A stretch of DNA of 14,684 nt from contig JBIJDU010000028.1 of assembly GCA_044343935.1 (NCBI GenBank), positions 1 to 14,684 of the forward strand, given 5' to 3'. The notes beneath the pieces were generated by a model, which was not told where the DNA came from, did not search any database, and saw nothing but the letters and a program-made list of their open reading frames with translations. This document shows positions 7,485-14,488 of the stretch, one piece after another. The position numbers and the translations under genes are program-made. Each line of letters begins with the position of its first letter. Position 1 is the first letter of the stretch. The stretch is from AcAMD-5 sp044343935 (GTDB taxonomy: Bacteria; Actinomycetota; Actinomycetes; S36-B12; UBA5976).

Positions 7485-8717
7485 TTGTTTGGTTTCGGAG
7501 TACTGACATTTGTGATTGGTCTGCTGATTTCCGTAGCGCTGCACGAATTCGGCCATTTTTATCCAGCTCGTAAATTTGGTGTTCGAGTTTCGCAGTTCAT
7601 GGTTGGGTTTGGCCCCACTTTATTTTCTCGCCAGCGTGGCGAGACGGAATATGGCATCAAGGCCATTCCGCTAGGTGGCTACGTTCGAATCATTGGCATG
7701 ATTCCACCGCGACCGCAGATTCGACGCGGTCCATTTCGCAACATAATTAATCAGACTCGTGAAACGGCAATGGCAGAGTTAACCGATGCCGATAAGGGCA
7801 GAGAGTTCTACCAATTGCATCCAGCGAAGAAATTAATTGTGATGCTGGGCGGACCGCTAATGAATTTGGTAGTTGCAGTAGTCCTGCTCTTTATCGCATT
7901 GGTGTTAATTGGTACCCCACAACCAACCACCAAAGTCGATACTGTTATTAATTGCCTTCCAGCTGAACTCAATGCCGCAGGTGAATGCGCAACTGGCGCA
8001 AATACTTCGCCAGCAGCAAAAGCTGGGCTAGCATCTGGTGATCAAATTATTTCGGTCAATGGAAATCCCACTCCGAATTGGAATGTGCTAGTTGCGGCAA
8101 TAGATGGCGCGGCAGGACAGCGAATTTCAATAGAGATAAATCGAGCCAACTCAACTTTATTTTTGACCACAACGGTTGCTGACATTTCAACCGAAGCTCA
8201 AGCCGATGGCTATCTGGGATTTACGCCAGCAGTTGAGTTGAATCGTCAATCTCCGGTAGCTGTCACTGAAGTTATTGGCCAAGTCGGATTAGCCACTCTT
8301 CAGTTGATTATGGATCTTCCGGCAAGGCTCAGCAATATTGTGGCAACAGCGGTGGGCGCAGAGCCGAGAGATTTAGACGGTCCAATTTCAATTGTTGGGG
8401 TGAGCGTGATTAGTGGCGATGTAGTAGCGCAGGAATCACCAGCACTTTGGCGGATTTTGGATTTTCTAATGCTGCTGGCAAGTGTTAATTTGGCACTCTT
8501 CTTCTTTAACCTTCTGCCGATTTTGCCATTGGACGGCGGACACGTGGCAGGTGCGCTATACGAATGGAGTAGAAGGAAGACCAAATCAAAACGAGCAACC
8601 GAAGCGGTCGATATCGCAAAGTTGATGCCGGCGGCCTATGTCTTTGCCATCCTCCTACTTAGCTTTTCACTGCTACTGATTTATGTTGATTTAGTAGCAC
8701 CAATTCGATTGAACTGA
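7485..8717 (+). CDS. rseP: RIP metalloprotease, site-2 protease RseP/Rip1 family
   Basis: This is a membrane-embedded zinc protease that cuts transmembrane substrates such as anti-sigma factors; about 410 residues from the chosen start (Mycobacterium Rip1 about 404). The zinc motif HEFGH is at 20-24 inside the first membrane segment, GETEYGIKAIPLGG follows near residue 55, and GGPLMN begins the second membrane segment near 125. A periplasmic PDZ-like domain (AGLASGDQIISVNG) occupies the middle, and the third zinc ligand Asp350 lies in LPLDGGH near the C-terminus. The frame is open to an ATG at 7413, but starting at TTG 7485 puts the HExxH within one residue of its place in Rip1 and has a suitable ribosome binding site. 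The gene precedes ispG by 45 bases, a conserved actinobacterial neighbourhood. Substrates here are unknown. Confidence 0.88.
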   Translation: MFGFGVLTFVIGLLISVALHEFGHFYPARKFGVRVSQFMVGFGPTLFSRQRGETEYGIKAIPLGGYVRIIGMIPPRPQIRRGPFRNIINQTRETAMAELTDADKGREFYQLHPAKKLIVMLGGPLMNLVVAVVLLFIALVLIGTPQPTTKVDTVINCLPAELNAAGECATGANTSPAAKAGLASGDQIISVNGNPTPNWNVLVAAIDGAAGQRISIEINRANSTLFLTTTVADISTEAQADGYLGFTPAVELNRQSPVAVTEVIGQVGLATLQLIMDLPARLSNIVATAVGAEPRDLDGPISIVGVSVISGDVVAQESPALWRILDFLMLLASVNLALFFFNLLPILPLDGGHVAGALYEWSRRKTKSKRATEAVDIAKLMPAAYVFAILLLSFSLLLIYVDLVAPIRLN

Positions 8718-8762
8718 CGGTCTCAGATCGCAAAACCTGGCAACTGATTGGATACTTCTCCC

Positions 8763-9923
8763 ATGAATATTGACTTAGGCATGCCCACCCCACCGCCAGT
8801 GCTCGCGCCTCGACGGCAGAGTCGACAGATCAAGTTAAATCATCACAGCAAGCCAGTTCTAGTTGGTGGCGGTGCGCCGATCAGTGTGCAGTCAATGTGC
8901 ACCACGGTTACCGCAGATGTGAATTCAACGCTGCAGCAAATCGCTGAATTAACAGCATCTGGTTGTAATGTGGTTCGGGTAGCGGTGCCAAGTCAAGACG
9001 ATGCTGATGCGCTGGCAGTTATTGCTCGCAAATCTTCTATTCCAGTTATTGCCGACATTCATTTCCAACCAAGATATGTTTTTGCCGCCATCGATGCCGG
9101 ATGCGCTGGCGTTCGCGTTAATCCAGGAAATATCAAACAATTCGATGATCGCGTTAAGGAAATTGCGGATGCAGCTAATGCTGCCAAAGTTCCTATTCGA
9201 ATCGGCGTTAACGCTGGATCACTTGATCCCAGGCTGTTGCAGAAATATGGAAAGGCAACACCGGAAGCGCTAGTTGAGTCAGCGCTCTGGGAAGCATCAC
9301 TATTTGAAGAGCATGGTTTTGGTGACATCAAGATTTCGGTTAAACATCATGATCCGGTAGTGATGGTTAAAGCATATCGATTGCTCGCTGAACAATCTGA
9401 TTACCCGTTGCACTTAGGTGTAACTGAAGCAGGGCCGGCATTTCAAGGAACTATCAAGTCTGCGGTGGCATTTGGTGCACTACTAAGTCAAGGAATTGGC
9501 GACACGATTCGAGTATCCCTATCGGCACCGCCAGTTGAAGAAGTAAAAGTTGGAAATCAAATTTTAGAATCACTAAATTTGAAACAACGTGGACTTGAAA
9601 TTGTCTCTTGTCCTTCATGCGGTCGTGCCCAAGTAGATGTTTATACCTTGGCTAACGAAGTAACCGCAGGTCTAGAAGGAATGAAAGTTCCACTGCGCGT
9701 TGCCGTAATGGGCTGCGTGGTAAATGGCCCAGGCGAAGCACGTGAAGCTGATCTCGGTGTGGCATCTGGTAATGGTAAAGGTCAGATATTTGTTAAGGGT
9801 GAAGTAATTAAAACCGTTCCTGAGTCAGAGATCGTACAAACCTTGATTGAAGAGGCGAACAGATTGGCCGCTGAGATGGAAGCCTCGGGCGCAACTGGTG
9901 AGCCATCAGTATCGGTTTCCTAA
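8763..9923 (+). CDS. ispG: 4-hydroxy-3-methylbut-2-enyl diphosphate synthase (flavodoxin/ferredoxin)
   Basis: This cytosolic iron-sulfur enzyme of the MEP isoprenoid pathway reductively opens 2-C-methyl-erythritol-2,4-cyclodiphosphate to HMBPP. It has 386 residues, with the TIM barrel first (IADIHFQPRYVFAAID, VRVNPGN) and the cluster domain last. The three Cys ligands are Cys283 and Cys286 in SCPSCGR and Cys318 in MGCVVNGPGEA, with Glu325 as the fourth ligand. The frame opens with TTG at 8748, but the ATG at 8763 gives an N-terminus (LGMPTPPPVLAPRR) matching mycobacterial GcpE, so that start is chosen; the ribosome binding site is weak (GGATA at 8750-8754). Sequence conservation with actinobacterial IspG is very high through the C-terminal half. 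It sits between rseP and a GNAT gene, as in Mycobacterium. Confidence 0.95.
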   Translation: MNIDLGMPTPPPVLAPRRQSRQIKLNHHSKPVLVGGGAPISVQSMCTTVTADVNSTLQQIAELTASGCNVVRVAVPSQDDADALAVIARKSSIPVIADIHFQPRYVFAAIDAGCAGVRVNPGNIKQFDDRVKEIADAANAAKVPIRIGVNAGSLDPRLLQKYGKATPEALVESALWEASLFEEHGFGDIKISVKHHDPVVMVKAYRLLAEQSDYPLHLGVTEAGPAFQGTIKSAVAFGALLSQGIGDTIRVSLSAPPVEEVKVGNQILESLNLKQRGLEIVSCPSCGRAQVDVYTLANEVTAGLEGMKVPLRVAVMGCVVNGPGEAREADLGVASGNGKGQIFVKGEVIKTVPESEIVQTLIEEANRLAAEMEASGATGEPSVSVS

Positions 9924-9926
9924 TTG

Positions 9927-10754
9927 ATGATGCGGTCGTCTTATGTTCGACCACTTACGCCAGCTGATTTACCGACAGCTCAGCAGATAGCGCACCAAAA
10001 TCCAATCGCTAATTGCTTGTTGATCTCAAAGCTCGCTGAATTTCAATCGCCTAATCCGTTACTTTTGCTAGTTAGTGATCGCAGTGGAAATCTCGGTTTG
10101 GCATATGTTGGCATAAACACCACCACTGCTAGCTGTAGTTATGAGATGTTGACCCATCTGGCTGATTACTTGGCGCAAACTCAGATACTTACCTCTAGCA
10201 TTATTGGTAATCGCGAAGATGTATTTGGCTTGTGGGAGCAAGTCTCATCTTTTTTAGGTCCAGCTCGATTAATTAGAGCTGACCAGCCATTAATGTCATT
10301 GACGGAAAAACCAGATATCGAACCAAACCCCAATATTCGGTTAGCAGTACCAGCAGAATTGGAATTGGTGCTTCCAGCTGCCGCGATGATGTTTCGGGAA
10401 GAGGTCGGAATTGATCCACTACAGCCAGCAACAAGTGCGGTTTATCGAGCAAGAGTACTTGAGTTGCTGCAATTGGGACGAACTTACGTCCTGATTGAGG
10501 ACAATAAAGTTGTTTTTAAAGCTGATGTCGGTGTTTTAACTGACGAAGTGCTGCAGATTCAAGGAGTCTGGGTAGCGCCGGAGCACCGTGGATATCGGAT
10601 CTCTGGCCCAGCCTTGGCGGGCGCAATAACTCAGATGCAGCAGCAAACTCCGGTTATTTCACTCTATGTTAATGACTTTAACAACCGCGCTATCCGGCTA
10701 TATCGTTCGCTAGGTTTCCAACAAATCGGCACGTTCGCGTCAGTAATGCTCTAA
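9927..10754 (+). CDS. GNAT-fold acetyltransferase-like protein with N-terminal DUF4081-type domain
   Basis: This is a protein of about 275 residues with two parts. The N-terminal region (to about residue 130) has the PIANCLLISKLAE segment seen in DUF4081 proteins. The C-terminal GNAT domain follows (about 140-275), with IQGVWVAPEHRG in motif A and the LYVNDFNNRAIRLYRSLGF signature near the end. The gene between ispG and proS in Mycobacterium (Rv2867c) has the same architecture, so this is the positional orthologue; the substrate is unknown there too. The usual glycine-rich acetyl-CoA loop (RGxGxG/A) reads R221-G-Y-R-I-S-G, so the pyrophosphate-binding glycines are altered. Three successive starts (TTG 9924, ATG 9927, ATG 9930) follow directly after the ispG stop with no clear ribosome binding site, suggesting translational coupling; 9927 is a choice among them. 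Confidence 0.8.
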   Translation: MMRSSYVRPLTPADLPTAQQIAHQNPIANCLLISKLAEFQSPNPLLLLVSDRSGNLGLAYVGINTTTASCSYEMLTHLADYLAQTQILTSSIIGNREDVFGLWEQVSSFLGPARLIRADQPLMSLTEKPDIEPNPNIRLAVPAELELVLPAAAMMFREEVGIDPLQPATSAVYRARVLELLQLGRTYVLIEDNKVVFKADVGVLTDEVLQIQGVWVAPEHRGYRISGPALAGAITQMQQQTPVISLYVNDFNNRAIRLYRSLGFQQIGTFASVML

Positions 10755-10772
10755 CAGCGATTACTCTGTTAG
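10751..10772. repeat. 7-bp inverted repeat at the end of the GNAT gene, before proS
   Basis: CTAACAG (10751-10757) and CTGTTAG (10766-10772) are perfect complements around an 8-base loop. The left arm includes the stop codon of the GNAT gene. No U-tract follows, so it is not a convincing intrinsic terminator. It may be a small hairpin between the two genes, or an operator. Confidence 0.35.
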
Positions 10773-10801
10773 CCTTAAAACGTTAAATAGGAAGGGCTGT
10801 C

Positions 10802-12559
10802 GTGCAATATCGATTCTCGGAGATGTTTTTGCGCACATTGCGGGAGAACCCAGCCGATGCCGAAGTTGCTAGCCATTCCTTGTTGATTCGAGCTGGCTAT
10901 CTCCGCCGGGCAGCAGCTGGCGGTTACACCTGGCTGCCGTTGGGCTTAATGGTGCTAAATAAAGTGACTGCAGTAATCCGAGAAGAGATGAATCGAGCTG
11001 GTTTTCAGGAAGTGCATTTTCCAGCGCTGCTGCCGCGCGAACCTTATGAATTAACTAACCGATGGACGGAATATGGGCCAGCACTGTTCCGGTTGCAGGA
11101 TCGGCGTGGTGCTGATTATTTGCTAGCGCCAACCCATGAAGAAATGTTTACGTTGTTAGTTAAAGATTTGTATTCCTCTTACAAGGATTTACCCGTTTCG
11201 CTTTATCAAATTCAAACCAAATATCGCGACGAAGCAAGACCCCGGGCTGGCTTGCTACGTGGCCGCGAATTCATAATGAAGGATAGCTATTCATTCGATG
11301 TGGATGATGCTGGTTTGAGTGCGTCATATGAAAAGCATCGAGTTGCGTATCAGAAAACCTTTGATCGACTCAGCATTCAATATGTAATTGTCTCAGCGCA
11401 ATCTGGTGCAATGGGAGGCAGCGCATCTGAAGAGTTTCTAGCGCCAGCGGCTGCCGGCGAAGACACATTTGTTGTTACCTCAGCTGGTGCTGCCAATGTC
11501 GAAGCGATTCAAATTGCACCAGTATCTGCAATTGACTTTGCCACACTGCCACCAGCAATAGTTCGTGAAACCCCTAACACACCAACTATTCAGTCTCTGG
11601 TTGAGTTTAGTAATGGCAAACCTGAGTTAGTTGGTGCTAAGCCATGGACTGCAGCGGATACGTTAAAAAATGTGGTAGTTAAGTTAACCAATCAAGATGG
11701 TTCAACTTCAGCACTTGCCATTGGCGTCCCAGGCGATCGAGAAGTAGATATGCGCCGCCTTGAAGCGCAGGTTTATCCAGCAACGGTAACGCCATTTGAC
11801 GATGAAGATTTTGCCAAATATCCAACTTTGGTAAAAGGATATATCGGACCAGAGCAGTTGGGAAAGAATGCGCCAGCCAAGATTGAATACCTAGTTGATC
11901 CACGAGTGGCAACTGGCACAAGTTGGATAACTGGTGCCAACGTTAATGGCAGCCACGTGTTTAACTTAGTTGCCGGCCGAGACTTTCAACCAGATGGAAC
12001 TATTGATGTTGCTGAAGTTCGAGTTGGCGATGATTGTGTTGTGCCGGCTGGCAAAGTTACCCAGTTAGCCCGTGGCATAGAAGTTGGGCATATTTTTCAA
12101 CTTGGTAAAAAATACGCTGAGGCGCTAGACCTAAAAGTTTTAAATGAAAATGGCGAACAAGTCACCGTCACTATGGGCTCGTATGGCATCGGCGTGACTC
12201 GCGCAGTTGCGGTGATTGCCGAGCAGCACCATGACGAAAAAGGATTGCGCTGGCCACGAGCAATTTCGCCAGTTGATGTGCATTTGGTTATTGCTGGTAA
12301 AGATGAAGCCCTCTTTTCTGGGGCAACCGAACTCGCAAACACCTTAAATACAAAGGGCTACTCGGTGCTCATTGATGATCGAGTTGGAGTATCGGTTGGC
12401 GTTAAGTTCAACGATGCTGAGCTGCTTGGAATTCCTACCATAATCGTGGTGGGCAAGAAGTATGTTGACGGCATGGTTGAACTTCGCGATCGCTTTGCCG
12501 ACCAAGCAGTGGATGTTGCGCTCACTGAGGTTGTAGCCGCTGTTCAGAACTTGAAATGA
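10802..12559 (+). CDS. proS: prolyl-tRNA synthetase, bacterial type with editing insertion
   Basis: This class II aminoacyl-tRNA synthetase charges tRNA-Pro. It has 585 residues, the normal length for the bacterial form (M. tuberculosis about 582). The N-terminus has the RAGYLRRAAAGGYTWLPLG segment of motif 1. LLAPTHEE lies at 107-114, motif 2 runs from about 140 (KYRDEARPRAGLLRGREF), and motif 3 is near 457-475 (MGSYGIGVTR). A long stretch between motifs 2 and 3 (about 224-408) corresponds to the INS domain that deacylates misacylated Ala-tRNA-Pro. The C-terminal anticodon-binding domain starts near residue 490. The GTG start is chosen because AGGAAGG ends 5-6 bases before it. It is followed after 53 bases by rimP. 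Confidence 0.95.
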   Translation: MQYRFSEMFLRTLRENPADAEVASHSLLIRAGYLRRAAAGGYTWLPLGLMVLNKVTAVIREEMNRAGFQEVHFPALLPREPYELTNRWTEYGPALFRLQDRRGADYLLAPTHEEMFTLLVKDLYSSYKDLPVSLYQIQTKYRDEARPRAGLLRGREFIMKDSYSFDVDDAGLSASYEKHRVAYQKTFDRLSIQYVIVSAQSGAMGGSASEEFLAPAAAGEDTFVVTSAGAANVEAIQIAPVSAIDFATLPPAIVRETPNTPTIQSLVEFSNGKPELVGAKPWTAADTLKNVVVKLTNQDGSTSALAIGVPGDREVDMRRLEAQVYPATVTPFDDEDFAKYPTLVKGYIGPEQLGKNAPAKIEYLVDPRVATGTSWITGANVNGSHVFNLVAGRDFQPDGTIDVAEVRVGDDCVVPAGKVTQLARGIEVGHIFQLGKKYAEALDLKVLNENGEQVTVTMGSYGIGVTRAVAVIAEQHHDEKGLRWPRAISPVDVHLVIAGKDEALFSGATELANTLNTKGYSVLIDDRVGVSVGVKFNDAELLGIPTIIVVGKKYVDGMVELRDRFADQAVDVALTEVVAAVQNLK

Positions 12560-12612
12560 AGACAGTAGGCTTAGCCAAAATTTAACAACATAACAGAATG
12601 CGGGGCGCCGGT

Positions 12613-13089
12613 ATGAGTGACAAATACTTGGCTGTGGTGCAACAGCTAGTGGCACCGATTGCTGCCGCACTGACTTTAGACGTTGAAGATATTGAAATCA
12701 GAAAAACCGGAAATCGGCAATTAGTTCGTGTCATTTTAGATAAAGATGGCGGTATTGCAATGGATGAAGTTGCTGCTGCAACTCGAGCAATTTCAGATGC
12801 GCTTGATGAAGTAACCGAGCTGGCCGCGCCGTTCACGTTGGAAGTTACTTCCCCTGGTGTTGATCGACCACTTTCCTTGCCTCGACATTGGCGGCGAAAT
12901 ATCGGCAGGTTAGTGCGAATCGAATTGACTAACTCTGCCCCAGTGGAAGGCAGAATTATTGCGGCAACTGAGGCTGGGGTGACACTGCAAGTTAAGCAAG
13001 CTCAACGCGAATTTGCGTTCCCGCAAATTACTCGTGCAATAGTCCAAGTTGAATTTAATCGTCCATCGGAGGTGGCAGATGGACATTGA
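12613..13089 (+). CDS. rimP: ribosome maturation factor RimP
   Basis: RimP assists late assembly of the 30S subunit. This copy has 158 residues, the usual length. The N-terminal alpha/beta domain carries LDVEDIEIRK and LVRVILDKDGGI, followed by the conserved LEVTSPGVDRPL; the C-terminal Sm-like domain includes IGRLVRIEL and ends with ARAIVQVEF-like residues. The frame has an ATG at 12598, but only the ATG at 12613 has a purine-rich sequence at proper distance (GGGG at 12602-12605), and its MSDKYLAVVQQLV start fits the family. The last 11 bases overlap nusA. It opens the rimP-nusA-rnpM-infB operon common to bacteria. Confidence 0.9.
   Translation: MSDKYLAVVQQLVAPIAAALTLDVEDIEIRKTGNRQLVRVILDKDGGIAMDEVAAATRAISDALDEVTELAAPFTLEVTSPGVDRPLSLPRHWRRNIGRLVRIELTNSAPVEGRIIAATEAGVTLQVKQAQREFAFPQITRAIVQVEFNRPSEVADGH
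13068..13072 (+). promoter_or_regulatory. ribosome binding site of nusA
   Basis: GGAGG lies inside the 3' end of rimP, 6 bases before the ATG at 13079. It fixes the nusA start there rather than at the in-frame ATG at 13049. Confidence 0.75.
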
Positions 13090-14092
13090 TGTAGAAGCAT
13101 TAAAAGCCGTTGTCTATGAAAAAGAGATGTCTTGGGAGATGTTGATGGCGGCGCTGGAAGAAGCGTTGCTGATGGCATATCAAAAAAGTACTGGTCGAGT
13201 GCAGAATTGCCGAGTTGAGATTGATCGCAAGACCGGCAAGGTTGTCGTTTTAGTTAAAGATCGTGACGAAGCGGGAAATTTACTGCCGGAACGCGATGAC
13301 ACCCCAGCAGGATTTGGTCGAATTGCAGCTGCTACGGCAAAGACAGTTTTATTTGAAAGATTACGCGATGCATCTGATATTCGGACGGTAGGTGATTTTG
13401 TTTCACGCGAGGGAGATATTGTCTCTGGCGTTATTCAACAGGGGATGGATCCAAAGTTAGTTTACGTAAACTTAGGAAGCGTTGAAGCGACTATTCCAAT
13501 TCAAGAACAAGTGCCAACCGAAAAGTATGTCCATGGCAATCGAATTCGAGCTCTTGTGTTGCACGCTAAACGTGGTCCAAAAGGTCCGCAAGTGACGCTG
13601 TCGCGAACCCATCCACAATTAGTCACAAAACTTTTCGCTTTGGAAGTGCCAGAAGTGGCATCAGGCTTGGTTCAGATCATGGCTGTTGCCCGCGAACCTG
13701 GTCATCGCACCAAGATTGCAGTGCAAACCTCTGATCCAGACTTAAATCCAAAAGGCGCATGTATTGGACCATTTGGTCAGCGCGTTCGAAATGTGATGAG
13801 TGAATTAGCCGGCGAGAAAATAGACATTGTAGATTTTGATGAAAACCCAGCAGTGTTTATCGCTAGCGCACTTTCGCCATCTCGGGTAACAAAAGTTCAG
13901 GTGCTGGATTTAGCTAACCGAGTAGCTCGAGTTTGGGTGCCAGATTTTCAATTATCACTGGCAATTGGGCGAGAAGGGCAGAATGCCAGGTTAGCCGCAC
14001 GCCTCACTGGCTGGCGCATTGATATTCGGCCAGATACCGATCCGGAACTGAATGACCAGCCGGGAGCCCCGGTAGCCCCAGCCAGCGAGTAG
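13079..14092 (+). CDS. nusA: transcription termination/antitermination factor NusA
   Basis: NusA binds RNA polymerase and nascent RNA, modulating pausing, termination and transcription-translation coupling. It has 337 residues, the short actinobacterial form without the C-terminal acidic repeats of E. coli NusA. An N-terminal polymerase-binding domain (to about 110) is followed by an S1 domain (VSREGDIVSGVIQQG to about 185). KH1 has the loop GACIGPFGQRV, and KH2 has LSLAIGREGQNARLAARLTGW. The start at 13079 gives MDIDVEALKAV, the typical family N-terminus, and it overlaps the end of rimP by 11 bases. The stop is 7 bases before rnpM. Cotranscription with rimP and infB is the rule in bacteria. 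Confidence 0.94.
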   Translation: MDIDVEALKAVVYEKEMSWEMLMAALEEALLMAYQKSTGRVQNCRVEIDRKTGKVVVLVKDRDEAGNLLPERDDTPAGFGRIAAATAKTVLFERLRDASDIRTVGDFVSREGDIVSGVIQQGMDPKLVYVNLGSVEATIPIQEQVPTEKYVHGNRIRALVLHAKRGPKGPQVTLSRTHPQLVTKLFALEVPEVASGLVQIMAVAREPGHRTKIAVQTSDPDLNPKGACIGPFGQRVRNVMSELAGEKIDIVDFDENPAVFIASALSPSRVTKVQVLDLANRVARVWVPDFQLSLAIGREGQNARLAARLTGWRIDIRPDTDPELNDQPGAPVAPASE

Positions 14093-14099
14093 ACTTCGG

Positions 14100-14387
14100 A
14101 TGACTAGTGCTGCAGACTTGTCGGCGAGCCCAACGCGTACCTGTGTTGGTTGTCGAACCACAGCTCCGCAGCAACAGTTGCTACGAGTCGTGCTTAACGT
14201 TGATGCCGTAGTGCCAGATCAGCAACATCGACAACCAGGTCGGGGGGCATATCTGCACCGCAGCACAGCTTGCATTGATCGGGCGATTCAGCGACGAAGC
14301 CTCACCCGCGCATTGCATGCGCAATCGCAACTGAATTACGATCAATTGCTGGCGTTGGCTAGTAGCTTTACCAGTCCGCAGGCGTAA
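14100..14387 (+). CDS. rnpM: YlxR/RnpM family RNA-binding protein (DUF448)
   Basis: This small basic protein of 95 residues belongs to the YlxR family. It shows the diagnostic RTCVGCR near the N-terminus (Cys15, Cys18) and PGRGAYLHR in the middle, followed by an Arg-rich helix (IQRRSLTRAL). In Bacillus subtilis the family member was reported to bind RNase P RNA and modulate RNase P, hence the name RnpM; nucleoid or transcription roles have also been proposed. The ATG is 7 bases after the nusA stop, with no strong ribosome binding sequence, so coupling to nusA is likely. The place between nusA and infB is the conserved one. Confidence 0.88.
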   Translation: MTSAADLSASPTRTCVGCRTTAPQQQLLRVVLNVDAVVPDQQHRQPGRGAYLHRSTACIDRAIQRRSLTRALHAQSQLNYDQLLALASSFTSPQA

Positions 14388-14405
14388 GCCATAACAATGG
14401 GAGAA

Positions 14406-14421
14406 GTGAACGGATGTTCAC
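14406..14421 (+). repeat. 6-bp inverted repeat presenting the first mini-ORF start codon
   Basis: GTGAAC (14406-14411), loop GGAT, GTTCAC (14416-14421). The ATG at 14414-14416 uses the last two loop bases and the first base of the right arm, so folding would place the first mini-ORF start at the hairpin tip. Confidence 0.45.
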
Positions 14422-14428
14422 CAAATGA
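14414..14428 (+). CDS. mini-ORF 1 of the infB leader (4 codons)
   Basis: ATGTTCACCAAATGA encodes MFTK. An SD-like GGGAG (14399-14403) lies 10 bases ahead. Its stop TGA overlaps the ATG of the next mini-ORF (ATGA at 14425-14428). Translation is inferred from the arrangement only; the peptide is too short to carry sequence evidence. Confidence 0.3.
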   Translation: MFTK

Positions 14429-14436
14429 GCCGATGA
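14425..14436 (+). CDS. mini-ORF 2 of the infB leader (3 codons)
   Basis: ATGAGCCGATGA encodes MSR. Its start overlaps the stop of mini-ORF 1 and its stop overlaps the start of mini-ORF 3, both by ATGA. Translation is inferred only. Confidence 0.3.
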   Translation: MSR

Positions 14437-14450
14437 GGTCTTCCAGCTAA
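14433..14450 (+). CDS. mini-ORF 3 of the infB leader (5 codons)
   Basis: ATGAGGTCTTCCAGCTAA encodes MRSSS and ends the chain 38 bases before the infB GTG. The same frame is open back to ATG 14397, which would give a 17-residue peptide, but that ATG has no ribosome binding sequence. Confidence 0.3.
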   Translation: MRSSS

Positions 14451-14452
14451 CC

Positions 14453-14473
14453 GCCCGTGTCTAACGCCCGGGC
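14453..14473 (+). repeat. short GC-rich inverted repeat just before the infB ribosome binding site
   Basis: GCCCG (14453-14457) pairs with CGGGC (14469-14473) around an 11-base loop, ending 5 bases before AAGGAG. It is short but all G-C. No U-tract follows, so it is unlikely to be a terminator. Confidence 0.35.
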
Positions 14474-14478
14474 CAAAC

Positions 14479-14484
14479 AAGGAG
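14479..14484 (+). promoter_or_regulatory. ribosome binding site of infB
   Basis: AAGGAG lies 4 bases before the GTG at 14489 and fixes this start, which yields the conserved VSKVRVYELAKELGVESK N-terminus. Confidence 0.75.
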
Positions 14485-14488
14485 TGCT

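Larger units (their letters stand above)
14388..14488 (+). promoter_or_regulatory. infB leader region with overlapping mini-ORFs and two small hairpins
   Basis: This 101-base gap is the longest within the rimP-infB operon. It holds an inverted repeat GTGAAC/GTTCAC (14406-14421), a chain of three tiny reading frames (14414-14450), a second short inverted repeat GCCCG/CGGGC (14453-14473), and the infB ribosome binding site AAGGAG at 14479-14484. The layout suggests a leader controlling infB translation. No promoter was recognised in it. From memory, Streptomyces infB leaders also carry ATGAG-type repeats and a hairpin ahead of the ribosome binding site; that comparison has not been checked. Confidence 0.5.

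Noticed and set aside
12556..12585. Nine-codon frame overlapping the proS stop by ATGA
   Set aside because: It is a single overlap with no repeated pattern or nearby structure, easily due to chance; rimP has its own start signal.
12560..12612. Promoter for the rimP operon in the AT-rich gap after proS
   Set aside because: TAACA repeats give loose -10 look-alikes, but no paired -35 was found, so no promoter is called.
13049..13051. ATG at 13049 as the nusA start
   Set aside because: It lies inside rimP without a ribosome binding site, while the ATG at 13079 has GGAGG at 6 bases and the family N-terminus.
13760..13790. GPFG in the NusA KH1 loop instead of the E. coli-like GxRG
   Set aside because: Actinobacterial NusA proteins, as I recall, commonly have GPMG here, so a Phe is a minor variant.
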